A stretch of DNA of 64,000 nucleotides from Fennellomyces sp. T-0311 (taxonomy: Eukaryota; Mucoromycota; Mucoromycetes; Mucorales; Lichtheimiaceae). Under the pieces are notes generated by a model that saw only the letters and a list, made by a program, of their open reading frames with translations, did no database searches and was not told where the DNA came from. The stretch is taken from contig JALLLT010000014.1 of the NCBI GenBank assembly GCA_025266875.1, positions 372,001 to 436,000 of the forward strand, written 5' to 3'. This document shows, one piece after another, positions 1 through 11,615 of this stretch (position 1 is its first letter; each line of letters opens with the position of its first letter). The position numbers were made by a program, and so were the translations under genes.

Positions 1-3000
1 TGTGCAAGGATCGGTCATTTTCCGCAGAGAGCGAGAGTCGGTTTCCCATCTCCACAGCAGAGCATCAACTGATGCGCAATATATTGGTAGTGCTGATTAA
101 ATTCCTTATCGTGCGATATGTAACTCATATGTTCGGTAGAATGCCCTCATTAAATTCTGCACGGAAAGTAAGGAAGCCGATCCATCGCTGCGTGTTGGTT
201 TGCCCAAAGAATGTAAAGAGAGTAATATTTGCGAGAGGGCCCATATATCTGATTCTTTTTATAGATCACCAGGCATTGCTTCGTGATATTGGATTGATCG
301 AGACTGTGATCAATATGATCCAAATTCCATTTGATCTTGCGAAACGATATGAAGTGCGCGCATCATTGGGACTTGATACGTCAAAGCAGGACGGGATGAA
401 AGAGGATGCTGTTTCCATCGTCAGTCTGCATGATGGCACCGAAGAGCGGTTAAAGGAAATTCTTGCGCTTTGTTACAGCGTACTGCGAGTGTTTCTGATT
501 GGCAATGAAGAGGAAGGGGATCAACAACTCGCACGAAATCAACTTCATGTCATTCAAGTCGCTGGGGACAATGGAATCGAGTTATTTATGCGTCACTTGA
601 CATGTGGCGTAGGTGCCACTGACATGGTCGTTCGTTTGCTTCAGAACAACAGCAACGTCATCGAATCCATCTCAGGGGCACGTCCACATACTGTGGGTAT
701 CTTGGTCAATCTTGCTACGGAAAAAACACGTGCGTTTGTTCGACGACTTGTACGGTGCGATGATGGATATACAACCGAGACAAAGCAGGACTATGAATCG
801 GCAAGCGGTCTAGATTTGCTAAGCACACTGTGCCATACCGACAACCAAGGATCTTTGACATACCATCGTGATTACATTTCGGGACGATTGTTTTCCGCAG
901 ACGCATGTTTACTTCGGTTACGGATGGCACCACAAGAAGCCCCCAACGGAGATTACGGCTCAGTAACAACAACGGGGGTCGAGATTAATTTGCTCCACGA
1001 CAACGGTAGCTGGCGGAGCCTCGAGTCTTTACTGCGCGATAACCAGCCATCCGTTCCAGTATTTATCGAGAGTGCCCTTCATTTGGTATACTCCGTATCA
1101 TGGGGAACAAATGCAAAGTCGTTGGAAGTTATTCGTCGGTGTATCACTAAGGATGTTTGTCTCGCCTGTTTGGGAAATATTCGCCTACCAGACCAAATTC
1201 GAAGCAAATTCTGTGATCTTTTGCGAGGTAATGCATTACTCGATGGAAAAAATTATGGAATAATACTAAACCATTATTATCACCACCAGTTTTATATATC
1301 GACGTCCCGCCCTTCACACAAGTAATCCTGTCAGATTTTACCATGCAGTATGAAACACTTGATGGATCCAATGAGTACCCCAGTGGTGGAACCGGCAGTG
1401 TTGAAAGCAGATCACCTGAATTTTTCGATCAACTCAAGCGGTGGACACTTGTTTTCCTAGACGACAAGCGGCATCAAGCATGTATAGTGATGTTTTTCTA
1501 TATTGCTTGTGACTAACAAGGTTTATCGTATCGTTAGTTTACGGCCAACAAGCATGAAGTGGAATTTCTATCATCAGTGCTGAAAATGGTACATGCCCAG
1601 CTACGACTTGGCTTTTTCACGGATCCCGAGGATGTTAAACGGGTATTTAGAGCACTCATTCTTGTGCTTGATGGAAGAACAGATGCCAGGTGATAATGCG
1701 GCTTCCACGAGACAAGAAAGCGATGAACTAATTTGCCATATAGAAACGAAGAACATTTAAAGTCCATCACTTCTGACTCTGCACGGCGCTGGTAAGATGA
1801 AAAGGGCAATACGTGGTAAAGTATGATGCTTAAAGATATCACCAGGAAAGAGCGGTTCACATTGACGGAGGAAACACAACCCGTCATGAACACCAAGATA
1901 TTGATCCTGGAAATTTTTGACCTTATCTTTAATCTACGCTTGCATGTTCGCATGAAAAAGCTTGCATCAAAATGGAAAGCAATGGAAACGTAAGTCAGCT
2001 AATATCGTGGTGATGACTATACTAACAGCTTCGTATATTAGCAAGGTGGATAACCAGCTCCAGCATTCACCCCATGCAGTGCTTACCATGATATTCGAAG
2101 AGACAATGCTACGGCAACGTGAGAATATCCTCATGCCCATCATTAAGGATATTTTAAAATACAAGTATGCTCCGCTAAAGCGAATTGCGGCCATTGTCAT
2201 GCATCGAATTTATAATGATAGTGAAGGTAAGTGACTCTGCACCTGCTACGACTAATGCTTAATAACCATCATATGATTTTTAGATTTGTTCAATAAGGCA
2301 CATGAGGTTTTGCTTTTAAGCCAACCGCAGCAAGTTTTCGTCTATTATGGTGTAAGGAAGCGCCTTGCGCTACTTGAGTCGTTCCTCTTGGTGGATCGAT
2401 TAAGTTCCACTCATCTGCCACACGTGGAATCCATTGTCCGGGAGCTGATTGATCTTTTCCGTGGCAAGACAATCGATTACAATGACGAAGCAATCCAGCT
2501 GGAAGGCAACAAACAGGATCAGCGCAACATTTACTGCAAAATCTTTACCAACTTGAGCGTTCATTCAATGATTATTCAGCTTTTGGGAGCACTGAAGGGT
2601 TTACCAGCGGTCGCATCCTCTTCAAGAGGTAGCCTTATATCGGAGGATCAGCGAAGTCTAGACCATCCCGATGACGAAACTGCCTGTATCACAGCAATGA
2701 AGACTTGCCTTGAGTTTTTAGACGAACTTGTGAAGGATGACAAAGATTTGCAGGTTCGTAGTATATTCGATATCCAAAGAAACACATCTAACTTGAATGA
2801 TAGAGTCGGCTCGTTCTGGAAAACATGGATTTACTTATCGATATTACCGGATACAATCCTGTTCTTGCTGCAGCACTCTATCCTATGTGCCAAAACAACC
2901 TGCACATCAGTATCCGTATTCGCGAGGAACAGGTCAAGCGGATTTTAGAATTGTCTCGTGGTCTCTACAGCGAGTATCTTCGCTTGGTGGTCGGATTTAT

Positions 3001-6000
3001 GAAAGCACAAGGCAAACTACTGAAAAAGCACCAAGACTGTGTGATGCGAGTGATTACGGATAATCGCGAGACATATGTTCCATTTGAGTCATGCACCGAT
3101 TTGGTTACCACAGATCGCATGGACTACTGCATTGCTTTGTTGGATCTCCTGGCAGTGTGTGGTCAAGGTGGAAATACGTTTGGACAATCGGTAATAGACC
3201 AATCAGTAGAAGCTTTTGCAATAAGCTAATTACTTTTCATCTAGTTTGCTCGCACCATCCTTTCATTGAAGGAAATAACAACTGTCGTGGAGAATGCAGG
3301 TGCTCCTCTTTCTCTTAAGGCCGGTATCCTCCGCTTCTTTGTCTCTATATATCTCGACAATTCCGAAGTGCTATCGAACAGCGTTCCTGTGAGCGATGAA
3401 GCTAGTATCCGCACGCTAATGAAGACGGCGTATCGCGAAATGATTGAGGCCAGACATAAGAGTACGGATCCCGAAACTATGAACTATGTCTACAACGGCC
3501 TACTTGTATTCCTACGGTCCATTTTTGAATACCACCTTAGCGTTGAAACATCCGTGGATGAAACGCTTTACCTGCTGTGCCCGCAGCTCGTCGATTTGAC
3601 TGTGGATCTGATGTCCTCAGCACCAGAAGGCATCGAATTAAATCACACGCTGGCATGCCTTGACAGCATGATCAATGTGGCTGGATTCAGAGGCTCGGTA
3701 GACCCTGCTGATTTACGTGTCAAATTGCGAGAGGCGATGGTGGAAAAAAGCAAACCGAATACAGCCGCTGCAAAGATCCGACCACTTGACTCCATCAATA
3801 CAAAATTCCAAGGATTCATCCGTGCTATTATGGCGCACAAGGATGTCAGCCATTTGATGCAAACTGAATTTAAACGGCTTGGTAATCTATATCTATCCAC
3901 ATGAGCAATGATGATATTTGTACTAATTTAAGAAAATAGGGTCACACTTTAATCTATCCGTGAGAGGATCAGATCAAGATGTCAAGTCGCTGATTGACTA
4001 TCTCTCCATGACAACAAGTGTCAAGCGACAGGACAGTCGTGAAGCATATCAAGTCTCTACTATCAAGCTACTTGAAGAGATACCGCTACAATATATACGT
4101 GCACGCTCTACAATAGCTCATCTCGATGACCCAGTGCGGTATGAGGCGTTAGAGAAGAAAAAGACGCATGCGCAGAATACATTGAACAGATTGGGTTGCA
4201 CATTGGTTGCTCAGAATCTGCTATCATCCCCTCGAAAGCAAATTTTTGAGGCTGCATTGAAATTGCTCATCGCACTACTCGAAGGAGGCAACAAAAATGT
4301 TCAGGTACCGTTTCTGCAAAATGCAGCAGATCGGATCTAGCTAATAGCAGTATTAAATTACAGGACAAACTCGAAGAGTATTTTTATAGCATACGGTAAG
4401 TAGATAATACAATACTATGAGCGATTAGTTAACCATGTTGATGTGTATAGAGAGGAACGATTCTTCTATTCGTTCCATCATCGACTGCAAGGTGGTATTG
4501 CTTCTCTCAAGGAAGCCCAGCTACATCTGTCACGTGCTGCATATAAAATGAACCGGCAGCAGTCGATCATGAACGTCGATTTGACAGCACCACCCTCCTC
4601 CATGAAGCGGGACCACCATCGGCAAAAGAAGAAAAACCGATCTTCACTCGATGTTACTCGTTCACACATTCGTAAGCGAATGCTTCTAAACGGCGGTGGT
4701 AGTACCCGAGGGACTAAATCCGGGGGCGATGCCAACTCGGCAATGATCTATCAGAAAATATCCAATTTGATGGCGAGTGAAACAGCCGAGTTTGGTACCA
4801 CTTCTGAGGATTTTAAGGCCATGACGGATACTATGAGAGCGGTGCAACTGATGGTTGAAGGTCACAACATCAATTTGCAAACATACTTGGCACGTCAACC
4901 GGACAATATCAAGAGTTTTAATATCGTTCAAGACGTTGTGGAATATCTGCATGCTATTGTACCGATCTGCAATATTCAAAATGTCCGACTTATTATTCAA
5001 GTACTGGATACTATCACTGAGCTGGCTCAGGGTTGCCTGGAGAACCAAGTAACCATTTTTACGGGCAAAATTCTGAATCCTGCCAACACTATTCTCAGAG
5101 AGCGATATACCAATTGCCCGAGCTCGCTGATCAATGAACTCAAGGTAAAAGTGAATTTTTTTGGATTCGGATCCTCGGTATTAACCCTATCATAAAGAGT
5201 AAAGTTGCTATCTGCTTACTTAGTTTGTTGGAAGGAGGGATTGATAACAGTGAAACGATTTTCCGCGAAATGGCTGCGTCGTTGGATCTCAACGTTGTCA
5301 TTCAAAATATGAACGCAATTTATGACAAAAATGCAGATCAGCTGGAGTCACCGGATGCTTACGAGAAACTGGATTGTGGATTTCAGTACTGTATGCTATT
5401 AATGACACTATGGCCGGCTCTGGATGAAAGTCAGGTATGTGTGGTGTTTGACAAGTATCAACCAGGCTAATGACATTGTATAGCATACATTACTTGATGG
5501 AAACAGAGCGTTCGAATTCTTCCAGTCACATACCGGCAAGATTGAGGTGGTCATGGATTATAGCCAGGAAAAGCAGCTTTCCAGAGTCCTGTTTCCCATT
5601 CCAGAAGTGTGCAAGTACCTACGCAAGGATACAAAGCAACGATTTCTCTGGAATGTAAAACGGTAAGATTAGTTTCTTTTTAAGAAGCATATCGCTGATT
5701 CTCAAGTTTATGCAGTGACTCGCCGTCGACCAAAATTGAGAACTTTGTCCAGTTATCAGGCAATATCATTTACGAGTAAGCATCACACAAGTTGTTACTG
5801 TTTATCCTTACTAACCATGCTCTTAAAAGGATCGAGAATCATGCAAAGGTTGCTCGGAATCAATACTTGTCCTTGCTGTCACGATATAGCGAGTTATGGT
5901 GGCGTGCATCGTACGGCGTAACCATATTACTCAACCTATTGATTCTCAGCTGTTCTTCGTACGTTCTGGTGGATGTCAGTGATTATGGGGGCTACTGCTA

Positions 6001-7475
6001 TCGATTCAGGAATGTAGCATGTGCCTTCTTGGGCTTTTTCCACCTTTTGTTTTGGCTTTTATCGACGACCGAATTCTATTTTATCCAGTTGCCTATTCTG
6101 GTCAATCGCCATTCAGTTCACCAAATGGTACCACTCGGTCAATCCACCGATTCCGCCGGGCGTCCGACGGATAATCGGTCTTTGACCCGGTTCCTATCAC
6201 AAAAGGTTATTGTTAAATCCATACGTTCCATCATATTCGCATGTACTAATTGATGCCCATATATAGGATATCCGCTTCATTATTGCCAGTCTGGGAGAAC
6301 AGACATTCCTGTACCATATTGTAATGCTCTTCTTTTCATTATCCGGGCTTTACAATCCTGGTTTCTACTCTGTTCATCTTTTGGACTTTGCTTTCCGTGA
6401 TCGTATCTTACAAGGTGTCATTGCTAGTATCACACTGAATGTGAGCTCTATTACTCGCACGGTAATAATTGCATACGATTGTTAGGAAAAGGTCGAATGG
6501 GATACTCACATTGCACTGTATGCGGTTAGGGTATATTGGGTGTTATTGTCGTTTATATCCACAGCGTCATTGCATACATATTTTTCCGATCCGAATTTGA
6601 TGTAACAAAAGGGCTCCACTGTTCTACTCTGTCCCAGTGTTTCATCACTGCTTTGTCTCACGGGTAAGAAAATATGGTGAATTGGAAGCAAAAAGTAAAA
6701 ATTGACCACGCTGTAGTGTTCGATCTGGTGGAGGCATCGGTGACATTCTAGAACCAGATGCACAGGACGATCCTCGTGGCTGGCGAACTGCGTTCGAAAT
6801 GTCGTTCTTTCTCTTAGTGGTTGTGTTTCTGTTGAATGCCATTTTTGGTATCATCTTTGATACGTTCGGACATCTGCGTGATGGTATGTGTCAAGCTATT
6901 TTTTGTAACAAAAACACGCGTTTATTCAACTGTTTCGTATTTCAGAACGATCTTCCATTCAGCATGACATGAAAAACAGTATGTGTAGCATTATAAGTGC
7001 ATCAAAAAGAGAGTTACTAATGCAAGATTATCAGCTTGTTTTATCTGCAGTATTCCGGCTGTCGAGTTTCAACGGCTGGCGAAAAAAGGCTTTGATGATC
7101 ACGTAAAGCATGACCACAACATTTGGTATGGATCACTATAATCACGAAAAAAGTATAGCCTTTTAACATATGAAAATTTTTAGGCAATACCTTTTTTTCT
7201 TGGTGCATTTGAAAACAAAGGATCGGACAGAGTACACGGGTCCAGAGTCATATGTCTCTGATTGCCTGAAGGAGGCCAACTATAGCTTCTTCCCTATCAA
7301 TCGAGCACTTTGTCTGCGACAAGGAGAGAGCGATGAGGGTGAGCGTTTGGAGAAACTCGAAGAACTGGCTCAGATGCTGCTGCAAAAGGTCAATGGAATG
7401 GAAGATCATATAGAAAAATTGGCAGAGACGCAAAGTCGATCCCGGTCAAATAGTTTAATGTTATCACCAATGTAA
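1..7475 (+). CDS. Inositol 1,4,5-trisphosphate receptor-type Ca2+ release channel (5' partial)
   Basis: Ligand-gated Ca2+ channel, expected in ER or vacuolar membrane. Exons (all phases agree, 2,072 codons plus stop): 1-86, 140-221, 265-1227, 1290-1486, 1538-1689, 1744-1791, 1846-1989, 2042-2226, 2284-2753, 2804-3205, 3245-3881, 3940-4304, 4364-4395, 4451-5144, 5198-5434, 5484-5662, 5716-5775, 5830-6205, 6267-6461, 6530-6663, 6717-6883, 6946-6978, 7035-7125, 7184-7475. The N-terminal two thirds is a helical RIH-type solenoid. The coupling region carries SHTGKIE and VLFPIP (about 5530-5610). Several hydrophobic segments follow (5900-6450), then a pore loop LSHG..RSGGGIGD (filter codons 6727-6744), a pore helix ending in IFGIIFDTF, a C2H2 zinc site (CFIC, then HVKHDH) and the IP3R signature TEYTGPESYV. 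The tail is coiled coil. Full-length IP3Rs have about 2,700 residues, so the ligand-binding core is upstream. A ryanodine receptor is less likely, because the zinc site and YTGPESYV are IP3R-like. The donor at 1487 is the weakest junction. Confidence 0.93.
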
Positions 7476-7812
7476 AGTTTATTCATATCTGCAAGGTTTT
7501 ATTGCATCCCTCATTATAGTTTGATCCCGAAATAGTTCTCTTTTTTTCCCTACCAAACAAGTTCAGTTAGTTTCCATGACAACCAAGCATATGACTACCG
7601 TAACGACGTCAATGGCGTGTAAGCTACATATACATGACACGACACTTTCCCTAGATAACAAAAGGCTGCGCGCCACTTTATACCGTTTTCGGTGTTTCAA
7701 AGGAAGAGTGGGCCGCGGTTATTCCTGATCGGGTGGTGTGGCCTGCTCAGTCGTTCATAAAAATAGAAAAGTTCATTTCCCTTGCTTCTTTTCGCTTCTT
7801 TCACCTTTTTCC
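7476..7812. other. Intergenic spacer between the IP3R gene and the Skt5-like gene
   Basis: The spacer separates two tandem plus-strand genes. It starts with AT-rich sequence suited to a 3' UTR and ends in a pyrimidine-rich leader before the ATG at 7813. I see no ORF, RNA gene or repeat in it. Confidence 0.7.
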
Positions 7813-10304
7813 ATGTCACGCACATCGGATACCTCGTCGACGTCGCGTACGCCAGCATTTCCATTTCGTTCGCGCACTGCGCCCGTTCCAGATGAACCTC
7901 GTCAACGGCCCCCGAAACCCAGGAAATTGAATTCGTTGTTTCGATTCAATAAGGAGAGCGACTATAACCAATCGCCGTCTACACCAGGCACTCAAGATAA
8001 TCATCATTCCCGGTCGATACATACAGATGATGACGATGATGATGACAATTATTCTGACAATGGAACGGTACAACCTGGCCAGGGACAATACACGCTTCGA
8101 GTCATCAATCCAGATCCAGAATCGTCTGACGAAGAAGAAGAAGAGGTGCCACCCAAACAGTCTTCAGCCACAAAAGCCGAGGCCAGTTCTGTAAAGTTAG
8201 AGCTTGCTCAGCCTCGTCCATTGCAAAATGGCGAACGCAATGGCAAGGCAAAGTCACCCATTCCGTTTGTCACGAGCTTCTTGTCAACTGCGCCGTCGCC
8301 CACAGCCTCGTCCTTGTCGCTCAACAGTAATAGCAATAACGGTGGGTCTGAACTCGTCAGGAGGCAGTCAAAGACACTGCATGAACAGGGTAAGGTTGAA
8401 TTGCTCCCACCATTGGATTTACCTCCTTTGGATTGGACGATTCCTCCGGTGGAAACTCAACCCAAGCTTTACGCACGGGTAGTGTTGGGCCCTGCGCCTC
8501 TGCACGAAGAGGAGGACGATCACGGATTATTGGTTGCGTCGCCCTCAACTATAACGGTCGATGATAGTCGGAATAGTAGCCTATTCATGCAGCCGCCACC
8601 ACCTCAGCCACCTCATACAGTAGATATACGCAAAATGTCGGTATCGCCCAGCATCGGAGAGAGCGGCATCCTGCCGTCGTCAATGTATGGCAATCGTTCC
8701 ATAGCAACTACAGCCAATGAAAGCGTATTGGTAAGTTTCTAATGACGGTCTCTTTTTAGCATCATGTACCCCCCTAACTTTTTCCAAGACTTCCACAATG
8801 ACACGTGCACCACAGTCAAAGTATAGTAAGGCATCTTACAGCTTGACCAACAATCGGGATGCCCTGAAACTGTATCGGGAAATGGCCGAAAAGACCAACA
8901 ACACAGAAGTTCAGCTCAGTTACGCCAATTACTTGCTCGAGATTGCGCGGTTATACGATTCGAAGCTTGTCGAAAAGACTCACCACAAATCGTCATCCCT
9001 CAGTATCGCCATGCATCGACGTCAGAGTCGGGATTCGTCTGCTTCAATTGATGGACGTCTCAATGATATGATGAAACGCGGGCGAGCCAGTCTCAATGGT
9101 CCCATGCGCAACTTCCGACCAATGCTTTTTTTAGACGCTGATAGCACGATGGATAATAGCGAAAAGAAACGGGCACTGGAGGAAGAAGGTGTAAGATGGA
9201 TAAAGCGGCTGGCAAAGGAAGAAGTGGGTGAAGCGGCATACCTACTGGCCACCTGGATGGACGAGCAAAAGTATGGATGTCGCCCAAACCCTGCCAAGTC
9301 GTTCAGATTGTACGACATTGCAGCTCGTAAGGGCAAACCGGAGGCTATGTACGCGGTAGCAGTATACCACGAACGCCATGGAAACAATGCCGAAGCTGTC
9401 GCCAACTATAAGGCGGCAGCAGAAAAGGGTTTAGTGGCTGCTGTTCATGTGAGTATTTATTGGTAACATGAAAAAGGGCTTATCACTCACAAGTCTTACT
9501 TGTATGCAATAGAGATTGGCTCAGGTCCATTTACACGGCGAACTTTCACAACGACAGAACATGATTACTGGACTTGCGTTACTGTCACAAGCAGCAGAGA
9601 ACGCAAACGCCTCGTGTCTGGAACCGCTATGTATGTTTGGTCAAGTACTTGCAAACATATATCCTCGAGCGGATATTCCAAACGAACTAGTGCAGCCATA
9701 TGGCGGTATGGGTGCAGCACGAGGATGGTTCGAGCGTGGCGCGGAACTTGGTCATCCCAAGTGCCAGACACAATTAGGATCCATGTACGAACATGGTCTT
9801 TTCGGTGCGCAAGTAGATATGAGCAAGAGCTTTCGATACTATCAATTCGCCGCAGAACGTGGTGACTCTGAAGCCATGCTTGGTCTAAGCAGACTGTATA
9901 ATGCCGATCGACATGGTCCTGATGATACCGAGGACCGAACACAGCGAGACGTATCGCATTGGCTAGAGGAGCGTGGACGAAACGAAGATGCGTCGTTCCA
10001 TTGGTGTGAAAAGGCCGCTGAGCAAGGGCTTGATGAAGCATTATTCTTGTTAGGGCAAGTGCCGCACTTTTTGAAGCATGACTTGAAATTGACGCTTTCT
10101 TTTAGGTGGTACTATGAGATTGGCTTTGGAACGCCAAGAGATTACAGTCACGCGCAAAGCTACTACCAACGTGCAGCAGCGAAGGGTCATCATGGCGCAT
10201 CTGAACGACTAAAGTCAGGCAATTTTACACTACAACAACCTGAGTCCTTTGCTCATCATCGCACTGTGCAAGAGAGTCGTCGAGATCAATGTCACATTAT
10301 GTAA
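7813..10304 (+). CDS. Sel1-repeat protein, Skt5/Chs4-type chitin synthase activator, C-terminal CaaX
   Basis: Exons 7813-8730, 8789-9448, 9513-10054, 10106-10304; 772 residues. Skt5/Chs4 proteins bind and activate class IV chitin synthase at the plasma membrane and bud neck. The first 300 residues are low complexity, with an Asp run (codons around 8028-8050), Pro and Ser. The rest is a series of Sel1 repeats, for example AARKGKPEAMYAVAVYHERH and KSFRYYQFAAERGDSEAMLG. The protein ends DQCHIM, a CaaX box like the farnesylated CVIM end of yeast Chs4, which supports Skt5 over other Sel1 proteins. The last intron is GC-AG, 51 nt and frame-neutral; removing it restores a canonical repeat (LFLLG joined to WYYEIGFGT). 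The first intron uses a CCAAG acceptor. The ATG at 7813 is the first ATG after the leader; the frame upstream of it has only non-ATG starts. Confidence 0.85.
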
Positions 10305-10451
10305 AAAACCATTACCTATTTATACCCTGTACTTCTCGTCCTCCATAAAACATATATCCTCCTCCACCATGCATCTTATTTTCGAAGTATTTATTTATAA
10401 AGAACGAAAAACAAGAACAAAAAATGTACAAGAGGAAAGCGCAAATAATTA

Positions 10452-11615
10452 CTATACAGAGAGGAAGGGTTCTGGTCGTGCAATGGTCGGTTCATGGAAG
10501 GATTTGCCGCGAGCATCGCTTTCCCGACTAAAGATCAGCGATGGTGCAGTGATAATGGGCGCGGGTGTGGCTAACGTTGACGACGAAGCCACACTGCTGC
10601 TTCCACTACTGAGAGAAGTGACGGACCGTTCGTCGTCATCATTCGGTGGATCTTCTTCAGTTGTTTCTTCCGAAAAGCCGCTATCTGATCGATCATTTTT
10701 TCGACGTTCGTACCACTGATGTTTTCGTTCTTGCGCCTTGATCTTGCTGATCTCCTTGTTCAAAGCAGTACGTGTAGCTTCGAGTGACATGAACTGGCCA
10801 GGATACAGACGCTGTCGCTCTGAGATAGCCTGTAACTGGTTCTGGAGCTCATCAATTTTCCGTTGTCGTTCGCACGACATGCGCTGTGCATTGAGTTTAC
10901 GTTTGGCATGGAGTTGGTTTCGGCGTACATTGCGTTGCTCTTGCTGCTGTTCGTGAGAGACTGGCGAGCGCCCCTTGGTCAGTTTCGATCGACTCTTGCC
11001 GCGCTTATACTGGTATCCGCTATCCAACAACTTGCGTTTCGCCATCTCAAACAGGTTGCCCTTGTTCACTAATAATGATGGATTGTCGAGTGCGAGCTGG
11101 ACAGCTGCCTCATTGATTGCTGACTCGTAGCTGGTCAGTGGACGGTTGCTGTTTTTGCCATAGATGGTTGCATGGGATATAATGACTTCACGCGATGTTT
11201 GTGTGTGCTCCTCGGGAAATGCAAATCGAGCAGGCTGGACGATGCTGTCAGACATTTCCAGTACCAACAACAGTAGTTCACTTACGGTATGGTCAGGTGT
11301 GTTGAGGATATGGTCGAGCCCAGGTCGCATAGGAAGAGGGGATGGAGGCGCAGCCGCAGCGGGAGCATTAGGTGTGGACGATGCTTCGGTATACATGCTA
11401 AAGCTAGACTGTACTCTCAATTCTCGAAGGCCCCGTTTGAACTTGATAGCATGGAATGGTAGCATATTGACTGCTTGGAGAAACTCATTGAGTTCCTCAT
11501 CGTTAAAATGGAGCAACTGAAGCAAGTCTTGATCAGTAGCCCCCGCTTTGACAAAGGCGTCGTGGTACTGCTCGAGGTTATGGTTAGCGAGAAAAGTGTG
11601 CAGAGAGGAATGCAT
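10452..11615 (-). CDS. NCD1/SAM-like domain protein with C-terminal coiled coil
   Basis: Single-exon gene, 387 residues, convergent with the Skt5-like gene (147 bp between stops). Residues 1-68 form a helical SAM-like bundle (HTFLANHNLEQYHDAF, then HFNDEELNEFLQAVNM) resembling the NCD1 domain of NAB co-repressors. Residues about 150-225 hold a second conserved-looking block (RPLTSYESAINEAAVQLA, then SGYQYKRGKSRSK) that ends in a basic patch. Residues 230-305 are predicted coiled coil, rich in Arg, Gln and Lys. The tail is Ser-rich and acidic. A nuclear regulator is an inference from the NCD1 similarity and the basic patches; no catalytic motif is visible. The call of protein-coding is secure from length and domain pattern; the function is not. 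Confidence 0.8.
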   Translation of the reverse strand: MHSSLHTFLANHNLEQYHDAFVKAGATDQDLLQLLHFNDEELNEFLQAVNMLPFHAIKFKRGLRELRVQSSFSMYTEASSTPNAPAAAAPPSPLPMRPGLDHILNTPDHTVSELLLLVLEMSDSIVQPARFAFPEEHTQTSREVIISHATIYGKNSNRPLTSYESAINEAAVQLALDNPSLLVNKGNLFEMAKRKLLDSGYQYKRGKSRSKLTKGRSPVSHEQQQEQRNVRRNQLHAKRKLNAQRMSCERQRKIDELQNQLQAISERQRLYPGQFMSLEATRTALNKEISKIKAQERKHQWYERRKNDRSDSGFSEETTEEDPPNDDDERSVTSLSSGSSSVASSSTLATPAPIITAPSLIFSRESDARGKSFHEPTIARPEPFLSV

